DNA of 64,000 nt, taken from Glycine soja. Lineage: Eukaryota > Streptophyta > Magnoliopsida > Fabales > Fabaceae. Position numbers and translations under genes: made by a program. The stretch covers positions 6,343,657-6,407,656 of the forward strand of contig NC_041020.1 of NCBI RefSeq assembly GCF_004193775.1. The letters are read 5' to 3'. The notes under the pieces are model-generated. The model was not told the DNA's origin. It did no database searches and was given only the letters and a program-made list of their open reading frames with translations. Shown piece by piece: positions 1 to 13,264 of the stretch (position 1 is the first letter of the stretch; the number at the start of each line of letters is the position of its first letter).

Positions 1-1082
1 GGTATAGATATTTTGCAAATAATCAATTCCTATTAAGAACAATTAACAATCCCATTTATTTTTTTATCTGAAAAAATATCCATACCATTCATATTTCAAA
101 GTACAGAATCTACAAAGATCCAAGTCAGTCGATGAAACAAAATAATTGAGTATTATAAATTCTTAATATCGTTTTCGATTTTTATTGATAAAAAAAAGTG
201 CAGAATCTCGATCAGATTCTATTTGAATGAGAAGTTTCGGCACAAAGCAGCAGTGGAAGTAGGAACTCATTGAAGTCTTGAATAGACTCATTGAGAATCT
301 TCCCATGCCAAGTATGGCACGATGATAACGAAAGTCAAAACAAAAACATTTAATTTAATTTAATATTTATATTATTTTTCTCTTTCTTTGGGTGTTTGAA
401 TTTGGCATAATTTGACACACATATCCAATGATGTTGGACACAGCTCACAAGAAGATGATCACAAATTAAGAGCATGATACGGTGGATCCACGCAAGCCCA
501 TTCCACCGACCTATGTAGCCAACTCATATCTGCGTGGAATTGAAACACTAGAAACACTACACGTTTTCAATCAATTTATACCAACATCAAATGTTATTAT
601 TACCAACAAACGCTATCTCTTCTCTTCTCTTCTCTTTGGGCGTGAATATAGCACCTACTCCCAACTACCCAGTAGTTACTCTTTCTCTCCCACACTCATC
701 ATTCTTTAGCCTCAACTCTTGCATCTAATTAACTGCCAGTTACAACTTCCAATTCAAAACACACACATACAAAAAATAAAACGCGTATTAAGTCATTTTT
801 AGGTAGTAACTTATTAAAAAAACGTGGTTAATTTCACACATCTTTAATTAGAATTAATAAAATTGCACACTAATATTTTCTATCCTTGCCAATTTGGAAA
901 GATATCATAAAATGTAAATAAAAGTATAACTAAAATTTAGTTCTTACACATTGTCTATGCACAAGATTTTATGCTCTATATTGATCAAAATGATATTAAG
1001 GATGATTTTTTACGGTAACTATGTTGAAATCAATAAATTTTCCATATACATTAATATAATTAATTACATAATAATTAAAAAA

Positions 1083-1128
<46 letters not shown>

Positions 1129-2091
1129 GTGCAATTATTTTTATATGCATTACACAATCAATAATTCCATTTTTTAGGATGAAGTTAATATGGCACATAT
1201 TTTATTCCCGTAAATCAAACTTCATGTAATGATAAAACATAAGAGAAATCTTATCAACATATTTTTTTTACATATTTTTAAATACATTTTATATTATTGG
1301 TTAAAACGTAAGTATAGTGGGTTTTATTTCTTATTTAATGAGTATTTTATCTTTTTATAATTCGCAATAAAATTTAACTAATTTCCTAAAAAATAACTAA
1401 TAATAAAATATGTGTAAATTAAAAAATATATTAATAAGTGCATTACTAGCACCACGGGAAGAAAGACCAATCCAAGATGATTCTTAGTGACATATAAAGA
1501 CAGAGTTCAAAATGGTCTTCCAAGATAACGTAGTAAAAAATCTTCAATTTCGACGAATCGTCTTAGAAAAACACTCTTTTAAGATAATTCTTAATTAAGA
1601 ATCATACAATTATTCTAAGACACTTCATAAATAATAATTGACTTAGAATGCATCCATTCTAAAAAATGTCCTGTATATATAAAAAAATTGTTGATATTTA
1701 GACACTCAAAACTCTTCATTAACATCTATTATTTTACCTTAATTCTCTCGTTGTATTATATAATATCACCAGTTATATTCGTAATTATTATTTTTACTGC
1801 ATTATATTATATGAATTTATTTTAGAAACGTCCAAAAAATCATTTTCCACTAAATAAAGAGATTACATCGAATACTTTTTTTTTTACATAGATTACATCG
1901 AATCCCGTTGATACTACTATTCAAGGAAAAGTAAGAAAATGATTATTGTTTACTAAAAATAAAAAAGGATAACCCAAGTTGACCACTCTAATCTTATCAC
2001 GCACACCCTTACACGATGCAACTTACCCAACTTAAACGTTCTAGTGTTGTACTTTCCTTACTTAACCCGACCCATTTCCTCACCTTCGCGC
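1..2091. other. AT-rich 5' flank of the proline dehydrogenase gene
   Basis: I see no convincing gene. Short open frames here have no recognisable domains and lie in low-complexity AT-rich DNA. Three ACTCAT hexamers lie at about 265, 286 and 522. ACTCAT is the published proline and hypo-osmolarity response core of Arabidopsis ProDH promoters, but these copies are 1.5-1.8 kb upstream of the TATA box and may be chance. Around 1540-1650 there are repeated cttaga/tctaag half-palindromes like those in the CACTA ends elsewhere in the window, possibly a decayed fragment. Confidence 0.5.
1086..1125. repeat. (TA)n microsatellite
   Basis: About 40 bp of uninterrupted TA dinucleotides in the upstream flank of the proline dehydrogenase gene. 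Confidence 0.95.
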
Positions 2092-2098
2092 TATAAAT
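2092..2098 (+). promoter_or_regulatory. TATA box of the proline dehydrogenase gene
   Basis: TATAAAT lies about 150 bp before the ATG at 2243. The sequence between is rich in CA, CAA and A tracts, as expected of a plant 5' leader. No other TATA-like site is as well placed. Confidence 0.6.
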
Positions 2099-2242
2099 CA
2101 TATCACATCTTCCACCATTTAGAACAACATAACATAAGAAAAACACACACACAAACACCCTTTGAGTTCATTAACCTCTTCAGAAAAAACAACAACAACA
2201 ACAAAAAAAAACATCATCATCAAAAAAACTTCCGAGAGTTTA

Positions 2243-5200
2243 ATGGCAACACGCGTGATCCCTCCAAGAATCCTCAAGAAGCTCCGTTACAACACAACAA
2301 CCAAGCCACTCAACGCTGCCCACCCCTCAATCTCTCCAGTCATCGCCCCACCGTCACTCTTCGAGAGGTCGCCGTCCCCTGTCGCGGATGCTGTTTCAAC
2401 AACATCCACGACTATGGAGACGGCGAATCTCAACCTCGACGACGCGGAGCGGCTTTTCGCGTCAGTATCGACGGAAAAGCTGCTCCGGTCGTCCGCGGTT
2501 TTGCATGCGACGGCGGTGGGGCCCATGGTAGACCTGGGAATGTGGTTGATGAAGTCTCCGGTGTTCCAGACCGGGCTGCCGAAGGATCTCATCATGGCCG
2601 CCACGAAGGAGACGTTCTTCTCGCACTTCTGCGCCGGCGAGGACGCCGCCGCCGCCGGACGGAGCATCAGCGCGCTCAAGGAGGCCGGCTTACGTGGCAT
2701 GCTGGTGTACGGTGTGGAAGACGCGCATGAAAACGATGGGTGTGATAGAAACCTCAAAGGGTTCCTTCACACTGTGGATGTTAGCAAATCGCTTCCACCA
2801 TCCTCTGTAAGTGCTTCTTCTCCTCTGTAACTTCAACGTTAATTGAAATCCAAACAGCTTCAAGAAAAAAAAAATTCTGGTCCCTCATATTTACGTGTGA
2901 GAAAACCACATTATTCAGGTGGGACCCATAGATGAGCCTAATCTTAATTATATTTTTTTAATTGCATGTTTATTTATAATTTTGATCGATCTTCATTTCA
3001 CAAACAGTTGGGTTTTATAAATTTTCCCCGTAAACTTTTTTGTTTGGTGAATATTCTTTACTTTATGGTCTCTAATCATACAACAACTCTGCATCACTCT
3101 TTCATTTTATTCACGGTAAAAATGTTGTAAGAATTTTACATTTTTTCGGGAAATATAAAAAGGATGAAAAAAGTGTTTTTTTTTCTTGTTTTTTTTACTA
3201 AGGATGAAAAAAGTGTTGTGTAGCAAACTTTTTGTTTAAAAAAATTATGGTTATCAGGCGTTAATCTTTTTAACAAATTACCATGTTTTGACTTCTGAAA
3301 CTCTTTATTTTGTATTTATTTTACATTTATTTTTATATCTTTACTTTCTTTTAATGACATTTCAGATCATAGTTTTGAAATGCATGTCATTTACTATTAT
3401 TTATTATAAAATAAAACGTAACGGGAAAAAAATGAGTGTGTGAGAGTCATTTATTTTCTCCCTACTTTTCCATTGGTTGAATTATTTTCTGTATTTTTTT
3501 TATTAGCACATGATTTTGCAACTTAAAAGCATGATTGTGGGAAAGCAGGAGAAAATAGATCGACTAACACTTTAATTAATTTCTTATTCACAATGCATAA
3601 AAATAATACTCTTTTTATGTTAAATTAAGTATATAAGATCTGATAGAGTAAATATGGTTGTGCGTGTGGTCCTTCCAATGTAACACGTACGGTGCGGCTG
3701 GTGTTGTTGTTTTCTGTGCTTAAATATACAAGTGGACACCATGCATAAATAAGTGTCAGCACATCAGCATTATAGTGCAACAACTTGAGATGCCAGTTAA
3801 GGTCATGCTTGCCTTATTTTTTTGTTTTGCAAGGATGAGTAATGTGTTATGTTGGTCCCACTCACAAGTGGGACAATGGGGTTGGCAATTTGGGATCGTT
3901 GTTTATGCACATGAACTGTGATCCACTCTCATGCCATGGAAATTGGAAACTAGTGTTTGAATTGGTAGAAAAAGTTGATGCCACATGCATGTCATGTCAC
4001 AGTCCTTGAAATTGGGCACCGTTGAGTAGTGTGTTCCATTATCATTTTCTAACAAAAGTTTTTAGTTGTTTCATTGTCAATTCTTTTTTGCATTGTGTTG
4101 GTAGGCCATGAGGTTCATGTGTTTGCTTGTATTTTTCAGTATTTGTCATCTATTTTCCTTAATTTTTGTTTTGTAATGTTGAACTTATGGAGGAAAATTT
4201 TAATTTTTGATGTGAAGGTGAGTTTTGTCATTGTGAAAATCACTGCAATATGCCCCATGACATTGCTTGAAAGAATGAGTGATCTTCTAAGATGGCAACA
4301 GAAAGATCCTTCATTTGTTTTGCCATGGAAGCAAGATTCGCTTCCAATTTTTGCAGAATCTAGCCCTTTGTATCACACGCAGAAAAGACCAGAGCCTCTA
4401 ACCCCAGAAGAAGAGAGTGATCTTCAACTTGCCAACCAGAGACTCCTTGAACTTTGCCAAAGATGTGAGGAAGCCAATATGCCTTTGTTGGTTGATGCAG
4501 AACACACCACAGTTCAACCGGCTATCGATTACTTCACATACTCTTCTTCCATAAGGCACAATAAGGATGACAACCCCATTGTGTTTGGAACCATTCAGAC
4601 TTATTTGAAAGATGCCAAGGAGAGGTTGTTGCTCACAACAAAGGCAGCAGAAAAAATGGGAGTTCCATTGGGGTTCAAATTGGTTAGAGGTGCCTACATG
4701 TCCACAGAGAGTAAATTGGCTGAGTCATTTGGGTATGCATCCCCAATTCACAATACCATTCAAGAAACACACAATTGCTTCAATGGCTGCTCATCATTTC
4801 TTCTTGAGAAGATTGCTAATGGACCCGGTTCAATTTCAGTTGTTCTTGCAACTCACAATATTGAATCAGGTACTTAAAGATGTACAATTTTCAAGCTCTT
4901 CAATTTCTTATGATTCATAATAGAGTTCTATATGTAGATCCCCAACTAACCGAAAACCATCATTATACGAATTTCAACAACTTACCATACATATCTATAT
5001 GTAATGTAATTGAATGACAGTATAATTAATTAGTGCATTGAATATTTACTTTTACTAATAAGAAAATGTCTTGGCTAGCATTTCAATTTCAAATGACTGA
5101 TATGATGTGACAATGTGGTATAGGGAAATTGGCTGCAGCAAAAGCATATGAATTGGGGGTTGGAAAGGTAAACCACAAGCTAGAATTTGCACAACTGTAT

Positions 5201-5499
5201 GGAATGTCAGAGGCACTTTCCTTTGGTTTGAGCAATGCAGGGTTTCAAGTTAGCAAGTATATGCCATTTGGGCCGGTAGATATGGTTATGCCTTACCTTC
5301 TGAGAAGGGCTGAAGAAAATAGAGGGCTTTTGGCTGCATCAGGTTTTGATAGGCAATTGATGAGGTAAGTTAAGATTTTTATTTCATTAATCTCTTAGCA
5401 TGTGACAGAAAATATTGGATTTGATGTTATGGTAACAATGGTCGTTTCTTTATGAACAGAAAGGAGTTGGGAAGAAGATTAAAAGCTGCAATGTTCTAA
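2243..5499 (+). CDS. PRODH: Proline dehydrogenase, mitochondrial (four exons)
   Basis: Flavoprotein that oxidises proline to pyrroline-5-carboxylate in the mitochondrial matrix, the first step of proline catabolism. Exons by GT-AG splicing: 2243-2806, 4218-4869, 5124-5364 and 5460-5499, giving 1497 nt or 498 residues plus stop, very close to the roughly 499 residues of Arabidopsis ProDH1. The N-terminus is basic and rich in Ser/Thr/Pro (begins MATRVIPPRILKKLRYN), fitting a transit peptide. Family landmarks in order: ERLFASVSTEKLLRSS, PLLVDAEHTTVQPAIDY, GFKLVRGAYMSTES, VVLATHNIESG, FAQLYGMSEALSFG, KYMPFGPV, and the C-terminal YLLRRAEENRG and DRQLMRKELGRRLK. The barrel motifs that bind FAD and substrate are all present. 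Exon 1 is distinctly GC-rich compared with the flanks, and intron 1 is 1411 bp. The start at 2243 is the first methionine that gives the transit peptide; an in-frame upstream ATG at 2162 lies in leader-like sequence. No frameshift or stop seen. Confidence 0.95.
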
Positions 5500-5689
5500 A
5501 TTTGTCAGAAATCAGGATTCATTGACTTTTTGTACAAATTAGAGAGTTTTGTAATGTGAAGAAATTGTGCATTCAATCAAATGAAATTCTGCTTTGTTAT
5601 GTAGGTTTTGTTGGAAATGCAACGGATCTTTTGTGTTGAGCAATAAACTTATGCTTAAATTGGGAAAGTGTAAAACCAGGTTAGAAAAA
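5500..5689. other. 3' flank of the proline dehydrogenase gene
   Basis: Probable 3' untranslated region; no poly-A signal can be fixed confidently. The strand is AT-rich and holds no gene. Confidence 0.4.
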
Positions 5690-6310
5690 TGAGTAAGAAA
5701 AACAAGAATAGTTTTTAAGTCATGGGTTGTCCAAGTTTCTCAATGTAGCTTTAAGTCAAGTTAATTAATTAGTTCCGTTCATTTAATTTTTATACAATCG
5801 TTCCGCGTTCAAAGACTTAAAAAAATTGCCATGTGGATGCAAGTGGGTTAACTTACACACAACAATCAGATTAAAGTTCTCACTAACAAGTTGCACACAA
5901 AGCAATTACTAAATGAAAAGTCTTTTAAGTAAAAAAGAGTGTATTAGTATAAGAGATTACAGTGCAAAAAATGGTCAAGTGTCACCTTTGAAAAACAAGA
6001 AAAAAATATATAGTAATTTATAAGGATTGGATTTGCCAAGTTTCTCTACCTAGCTATAAATCAAGTTGGTTCCATTCAATTGTTTTTTTTATATAAATGG
6101 CACTTGTTCAAAGACTTGAAATTGATTGGTGCGGAATAATATATGTTACGTGACATGGATGCAAGTGAGTTAACTAACTCAGCAATCAAATTAAAGTTCT
6201 CACTAACACAAGTACTAGCACACATTACTAATTACCAAATAAAAAGTTTTTTTTACTAAAAAATACAATAAAGGTGCATTAGAAATTACAGTGAGATGCA
6301 TTGATAATAC
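5690..6310. repeat. Diverged tandem duplication of about 300 bp
   Basis: Two adjacent blocks, about 5690-5980 and 5995-6305, share the same order of words: aagtttctc then agct, then ttcaaagacttgaa-like, tggatgcaagtg, gttaact, caatca.attaaagttctc, cactaac, and a final attacagtg. Spacing is kept with small indels. No open frame is shared, so this looks like an old duplication of noncoding DNA. Confidence 0.75.
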
Positions 6311-8569
6311 TTTCTTACAAAGTTTTTCTATTTTTCGGGTTTGACCAGAAAGATTAGTTATTCTGTCCAACCTGTTAATTACCTTGAGCAGCATACTTAC
6401 CAAATGTTTCCAATGAATTTATTTCAACCTAAAGGTAATTTTGACAAGTTCAGGGTGTGATCACACTCTCAATTACAACCTTAATTGCATTCAAATCGAA
6501 AAGGGATTCATTAATATTAATTTCTAAATCACGGTCTGCAATTTCTCTATGAAATTATTCTGATGTGTATCATATATATTTTCATAATTTTAATGATCCT
6601 GAGCTTTCTTTCTTACTAAATAATATGCATATTTTTAACCAGGCTGTGTGAAAAACGAATCTCCATCTAAGTGCTTCTAGATTCCATTGAAAGGTCAGGT
6701 TAGAAAATAATGACTTCTTGAATAATCGATTATTATATATGCAAGTTTATCGCGGAAGAACTTTGAATACCTTTTTTTCCCCCTAAAAAAGATAAGATAG
6801 GTCCAACATGGCAACCTCCCAACAAATCAGTATCATGATTACTCTAATTATATTATTTATATACACAATCACGTACGTACGCACTTATAATATGCAATTG
6901 AGTAATTTCTAGCTTTACCTTATACTTTATTTAAAAATTTCACAATCATTTTATTTTATTTATAATAATTATATGGCATAAGACTTATGTGGGTCGATAT
7001 TATTATATTATTTGTTTTCCTTTCTTTGATATGATTGGAGAATTTCACGTCGGTCTCATCAATTGCATTTTATAGTTTTATTTAATACGTCTTCTTGGGT
7101 CTTTGTTTGGTTGATACATAGATGGGGAGCATATCCTATCGCGTTAATGGAAATTAAAGGAAATTTAAGTGAACTTTATGAGGGATATATGATTGTTCCT
7201 CCACGGCTCCACTTGATAGGTATGGACCAATAAGAGAACTTTATTAATAAGAAAGAGAAACTACATTTATATAAACTTATTTTTACAATAAAGAAGATAA
7301 AAAGAGAAGAGAATTATATATAATGGATTAATTAACGTAATAAAATGCAATATTGTAAAAAATATTATGAAAAATGATTATATAAGTAATATAATTTTAA
7401 AATAATTTTCTTGTCTTACTCTATTTACTCCCTCAAAGTATAAGAACCGTACATAAAAAATTAGTTTAATTTTCATATATTATCAATATAAAAATTTATT
7501 ATCAATTACTATAAAATCATTTTAAATGTAATTTTTTAAAATTATTATAAAATTTATTAATCTTATTATTATGATCTATAATTAGCTAATTAAATTACAT
7601 TACATTCTAACTAAATTTTGAAAGAATTATATAGAAATGTTTTATTCTTCCCAACCCATACCCCAATATTTAATATTGATGATAAGAAAAGAGCTGCTCA
7701 TGCCGCACCAAATTCAATATGTCTAGTTGTGCTTAGTGAGTGGCTACATTTATGCAAAACATCACATCTTTATTTTGCATGTTTATTTTACTCCTTTTTT
7801 CATTATAATATATATACTACTACATCTAGCAACTTCTTTTTCTTTCTTTTATTTATCTCTCTTCCATCACATGGGTATATACTCAAAGAGTACCAAACAA
7901 TCATAATTCTTTTGTAATAAGATCAAAAGGAATCGATTCCATCATTTACAAAAAGTTAGTGAAAAGCTCCTTATCAGATATAATAATAATAAATAAATAA
8001 AAAGATAAACTTTAATTTCTTACCTGTAAATGTAAGTATTCAAATAATGAAAATGAAAAGCGTTTAAGCAACTTTATAGAAGACAAAAAGAACCCGTATG
8101 TCATGCATCAAAATGATTACAACTTCAATTTCAACGATGGCTTGAGAGTCTCTATCCTTCCTAGGTTGGGAGTTTGGTAGTTCACGAAATTTTCACCAAA
8201 ATTACTTATATTTTTAAATTTAAAACAGATTTTCAACGGAGATCATTAATTCTTAAGAAGCCAACATTGAAAGAACCGAAGGAATTTGTAGACAAATCAT
8301 ACCTATATATATATTATATCGAGAGTCTTTATTTCATGGATTTGTTATATTTTCTGAAATAATATTTATGGAAATGTTATTTTCATTAAAAGATGTTTGG
8401 TATAAGATATTTTAAACATTCTCATGAGAATTAAATATTTTCTCTTCTTTATATGAGAATAAAAAGATTGTAAAACATATACAAAATGAATTTCTAAGAA
8501 TACGTTATGCATGAGAATATTTTTTTTGTTATCTCCTGACAAATCTTATCTCTACATTCTCAGGTGTGT
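6311..8569. other. AT-rich intergenic sequence, no gene seen
   Basis: Very AT-rich with many stops in all frames. Open frames near 7618-7917 and 8174-8362 have low-complexity or hydrophobic composition without recognisable domains, and I do not call them genes. No RNA gene, long repeat or terminal structure is evident. Confidence 0.5.
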
Positions 8570-9579
8570 GTATATATATATATCAATTAATTTAAAATTG
8601 TGTATAATTAGTTATGTGTTTGTTGTTATTATCATTTAATACAAAAATTAATTTTAATTTTATGAGTAAAAATAGTAAATTTTTTAAAATTTATTATTTA
8701 TTAAAAGTTTAACCTTTAAATAATTATAAAAAAATCAACCCTTTTATAAAGTTTCTGAACTTGTTGTTGTTCATTCTATGCTAATTTTGTTGTTAAGTGC
8801 TCTTAATTAGCAAATCTCTTTTAGTGTCTATTTAGTCCATCCTCAATCAGAGATATATGTATTGAATCAATCACCCTCTACAAAATGTTTGTGTGGGATC
8901 TTTAGCCCGCTCAGTTTGAAATGTCATTTCTAAAAGGGTCCTTTTTGCAAAATTTGAATTATGATTGGATGATATTTACCTTGACAATGATTTTTTGTTT
9001 ATGTTGTGATTGTGGATAGCGTTATGTCCCAATAATGATATTGTGTTTTCATGTTATCAATTATTTCTCTTGATTTCAATTTTTATTACTAGAGTGACTT
9101 TTTCGTTGTTGAATAGAATAATTAGTAAATGATATTATATTTTTAATAAAAATATTAATATTTATAATTATTAAATATTTAAAGCTATTATTAAATATTC
9201 TCTAACATTAAATTATTTTGAATGGTTAAATATTTAAGATTATTTTTTAATTATTAAATATTTTAAAAAATAACCAATATTTTTAGTAAATTTTAATGTT
9301 GAACTTTCATTTTTTGAATGTGGACTTAAAAATAAAATTTTGCATATGGAGGAATTGAATTGTCCCATCCAATCTAAGAATTTAAATTTCAAAAAATTGA
9401 ATTGATTTATTCAAACAAATCATTTATAAATGAATAAAGTTTAAATAATTATAATTCAAATCTCTAGCATTTCAAATTTCTTGGAAATTTGAAATTTCTC
9501 ATCCAAACACAATGTTATACTTGTGTGTTGTGAACTTATCAAATTTTACTTTAACAATTCACTACTAAAAAAATTATTT

Positions 9580-9670
9580 TTATGACCCACTTATGTGGAA
9601 CCATCTTAGAATGTCACACGGTGATAATTTTCTAATTAGAGGGAATGACAACCAGACAGTTTTACGTTGC
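9580..9670 (+). mobile_element. CACTA-type transposon left end, unit A
   Basis: Begins CACTACTAAAAAAATT, a typical CACTA (En/Spm) terminus, and continues with subterminal sequence (atgtggaaccatcttagaatg, then gtgataattttctaatta) shared with 16880 and, inverted, with 54081. No matching far end with the same subterminal repeats was found downstream, so the element is probably truncated. Confidence 0.65.
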
Positions 9671-10149
9671 TTGTAATATATTAAATTTGATCTATATGGT
9701 TTACTGATGTACTATTAATATATATTATATCATTTGTCCTATATTGCTTCTGAAGATTTACAAAAGTATTCATAGCCTTGAAAGAAATGTTTGAACTTTG
9801 TCCAACATGGATATATATAAATTTCTGTTGTTAAATCCCACTATACATGTCCAATATGTATCTATGATGTCCTCATCATAGATGTTACCCAATCGTTATA
9901 CCCATGCTCCTTAGATTCTACTGTATGACTCTTTGTTGACCTATTATGTCTATCAATGTATTTTTTTCCTCCATATCTACTTGTTGGAATCTTAGTAACA
10001 AGCTTCTTTTTAAATTATGATTTTTAGACTATTTTAATTGTTATTCGCGTTGGTGTTTGTATGTGTATAAACTTGATCATGAATTTGCTAAATATCTAAT
10101 AATCATGTTTTATGTCTTCCAAGTTAGGATATCATATAAAAAATATTGA

Positions 10150-12830
10150 TTGCATTTTAAACCGTCACTAATAATTTCTAGTGGCTTATACCTGAAGAAA
10201 AATGTTTCGGTTAAGCAAGATGCATGCCACAAAGGTTCTAATCTTAGGAATAGCTACAAACAAACAATAGGAAGTTCTTCATCATTTGTCCTAAACCATC
10301 CTCTACAGAGAGATTTTGATTTAAGACATAAAAATTATATAAGGAATCAAGCAAGGTTCTTCTTTGATTGGCGAAAAGATCCTGGAATTAGCCGATACTA
10401 TAACTTGATAAAAATTGAAATGTAAGTGATTTAAGTTTTCACATTAACCTGAACTTGTATAACTTTTATCCCTATATGATACAAAGATGCTGACATTATT
10501 AGTGGTGGCATTTGCTTCATCCTAGGATTGCCATTGAGTTCAAACTAACTAAATTTTACTTTAGTTCTACAATTTTGTGTTCCCAACATCCTAATGAGCA
10601 AAGACATGCCTCTATTTTAGCAAACTTTCTGGAAAATCGGCTATTTGTTGAGGCTGCTTCAAAGGTTTGTTTTTGGAACTGTGTCTTAGCATGTGAGATT
10701 TTCATTTGTTAACAAGATAATGAGAGGATCAAATGCAAATTGTACCCAAATCTTAATTAAGCCTCCTAGTATTTATTGATAATTTTTATTTCTGCATATT
10801 TGGCGGGAGGAGTATGTCAACTACCGAAATATTATGCAGCAAATGGATACACAACTCAAGAAGTTGCATGCCCCAAATTTCAGCCAAGTAAATAGCTCTA
10901 TTGCTTGCACATCCCAAATGGTGCCATCTTTTTGGTTATTGCAAGCTAGGTCTAACAAAAGTGTACCAGAACCTGCTTTTGAGAATGTGGCTGGTCCTAT
11001 CACCAATGCAACTGATTATTGTGCAACGACTGTAGATAATAAAAATTGCTTCCCAAATGGAGGGTTGTCTTATTCTTCTGTTGTTCCCAGTCAATTTTTC
11101 CACCTGATAACCATCCATCAATCGCTACATGCACTGATTTGGATGTGCTTCCTAACTCTTGTTTCTAGTGGGAGAAGCAATCCGAAAGCTAGCTCCAAGT
11201 CAGTTAGTTCCTATTTACCTCAGCGACAGGCAAACAATTGTATGTTTCTATGAGTCATGTGATTTCTTAAGTTTCAATCCATACATGTGCACTTATTATT
11301 TTTGTTTATACAACCATGTTTTTATTTTGTTTTTCCTTTTTTCTTTTGCTAGTACTATTGTTATTATATATAATGTATTGCTTACCATTTGTTTGGCTGC
11401 TTTGGCAGGGAAGACATTTATGGTGAAGTATGAAGATTGTTCTAGGACTACAATGAGAAAATCCATCCAATCTAAATCTTCAAATTTGATGAACCCTCAA
11501 GATTCCTTGAGGGAATTTTCAAAAGTTTTTGATCTTCCTCCTATCCCGAGAAGTCTTGGAGATATTAGGCAACATCAACCCCGGAAGCAAGATTTTTAGT
11601 AGAATTTAAAACCTTTTATGCTGCCATATGGGCTTCCTGGTAAAACTTATATGGCCCAACTTAATGCATTCTCCAGTCGAGGTGAACGTTGTGGTCAAAT
11701 GTTGGGGCATAAAACATTGAAACAACCACAACTTTTCAAAAGAACTCTCAATAGGGATCAACAATTCACTTCAAGGAGCTCAGCATATATTTTTGGTTTA
11801 GATGGATCTGATAATATGAATTCATGCAGTAGTTCCAAAGTTTCAGTTGAATAGAAGATCATGCTTGAATATCTTTATTTAAAGAATTTTAACAATATTT
11901 CACGGGGTAATGTTATGAAATATTTGCATTCAACAGTTTGTCTTAAAGGGACATGTAATTGTGGATGGTATATCAAGCTGTTATTGCATTTTGATGACTA
12001 TAAAGATGATGGTTGTCATACATGTTACTCCTGGAAATGGCATGGCACTTATATTCTTGGGGGTTATTTGGAATTTCATGATATTATGGGTTTCCGTTGA
12101 AAGAAAAAATGGTGCTCGATCTTTTTGGAAATACTCAAGTTGTGCTACCACCTGCAAAAAGAACAAAAATGGATCCTGCTTTTGGTGTCCCTTTAATTAA
12201 TAATGCAAATTTGGATTGGCTGACTCAGAAAATGGTTCACCCTCGTTCTTCTGAAGCCTTTTCAGAATTGTTGCAACAAGCACAATCTTTTCTTTTTTAT
12301 GAAAGTATGGAGTGCAAAGCTGATCATATATCTCCTCTTTCTTTACATTCCAATATGCATCCTATCTGCAAAGAATCAATGCCTGCAGATGTAGAAGGCA
12401 TACATGGAAAAACCGAGTTTAACCAAGATGGGATAAATGTTGCCGTTGAGCCAAAAGCTGATCAAGAGATGGAAAGGATGTCATTAAATCCAACAGCTAA
12501 TACTGCAAACATGGAAGACATGCAAGGTAGAACCAGGTTCAACCAAGATTAGATAAATGCTACAAAGATGGTCATTGAGCCAAAAGTTGATCAAGAGATG
12601 GAATGGATGTCCCTAAATCCAACAGTTACTAAAGACATGGAGGACATACAAGTCAGAACCAAGTTCAACTAGGATGGTATAAATGTTGTCATTGAGCCAA
12701 AAGTAGATCTAGAGAAAGATAGGATGTTCCCAAATCCAACAACTAATACTACATATATGGAGGAGATAGAAGGAAAAATCGGGTTGAACCAAGATGAGAT
12801 AATTGTAGTAAAATATAGTGTTAGTCTCTT
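10150..12830 (+). pseudogene. Decayed HAC-like (CBP/p300 family) N-terminal gene copy, unit A
   Basis: Exon-like blocks with usable splice sites lie at about 10150-10421, 10512-10663, 10811-11230, 11410-11854 and 12090-12830. The third resembles the N-terminal region of plant HAC histone acetyltransferases: an ENRLFVEAASK helix segment, then a Ser/Asn-rich run with VNSSIACTSQMVPS and later FPNGGLSYSS, echoing the NSSSIGTMIPTPG and LPxGGL order of HAC proteins. No acetyltransferase, TAZ, PHD or ZZ domain is present. Stops and frameshifts break it (for example the stop ending the 11159-11599 frame and TAG at 12550). The last block holds four repeats of 40-42 codons. The assignment rests on pattern memory, not alignment. 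Alternatives are an unknown KIX-like protein or a MED15-type protein. Confidence 0.4.
12400..12830 (+). repeat. Coding-length tandem repeats, unit A (4 units)
   Basis: Anchor sites at about 12400, 12520, 12646 and 12766 give periods of 120, 126 and 120 bp, all multiples of three. Each unit reads roughly GRTxFNQDxINA...IEPKADxEMERMSxNPT. Copy A carries four units and stops abruptly inside the fourth. Confidence 0.85.
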
Positions 12831-13264
12831 AAATCTACACACAAAGAATATTATAATAATGTATTTTTTTCTAAAATTTTGTTAGGGAATAAGAATTCCT
12901 ATCAGGAAACTTTCTCTCTATACAACTTTAGGAGGTGTTCGCTCTTCATCTATTAGAACTATTAAATGTTGTTTTCTCTATTCCTTTTCCTTTCCCTTCC
13001 CTCCCTCATAGTTTATCAAATAATAAATTGCTATTTGGATCTTCTCTGATTTCAATGCTTGCTAATAACCATTGATGTTCACAAAAACAATGAAAAGTTA
13101 TTGAATGATGAGTTTTACATTGGGCTTTAACAAAAGCGGGCAGCTGGCCAGGTCTGATCATACTTGGCCCTCACAAACATACTAATTAATTCACATTTTT
13201 AAAAAAATAATTTGAGTGTGATGTTTCTAATCCGTTAACATGATAATTGTTTGTTGTGGTTCAG
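12831..13264. other. Unexplained spacer between HAC-like and malic enzyme fragments
   Basis: AT-rich, no open frame of note. The last part before 13264 behaves as the intron upstream of the malic enzyme fragment (ends ttcag). Confidence 0.4.

Larger units (their letters stand above)
8570..12830. repeat. Tandem segmental duplication, unit A
   Basis: Unit A aligns along its length with unit B (about 15270-20700). Shared landmarks are a common AT-rich leader, a CACTA-type end (9580 and 16880), and a chain of exon-like blocks (10512 and 18061, 12400 and 19861). The offset drifts between about 7.3 and 7.55 kb because of indels. Both units carry the same transposon end at the same place, so that insertion predates the duplication. 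Unit A ends inside the repeat array of the decayed HAC-like gene. Confidence 0.85.

Noticed and set aside
482..709. 75-codon open frame upstream of proline dehydrogenase
   Set aside because: No recognisable domain, no promoter or splice context, and AT-rich composition like its surroundings.
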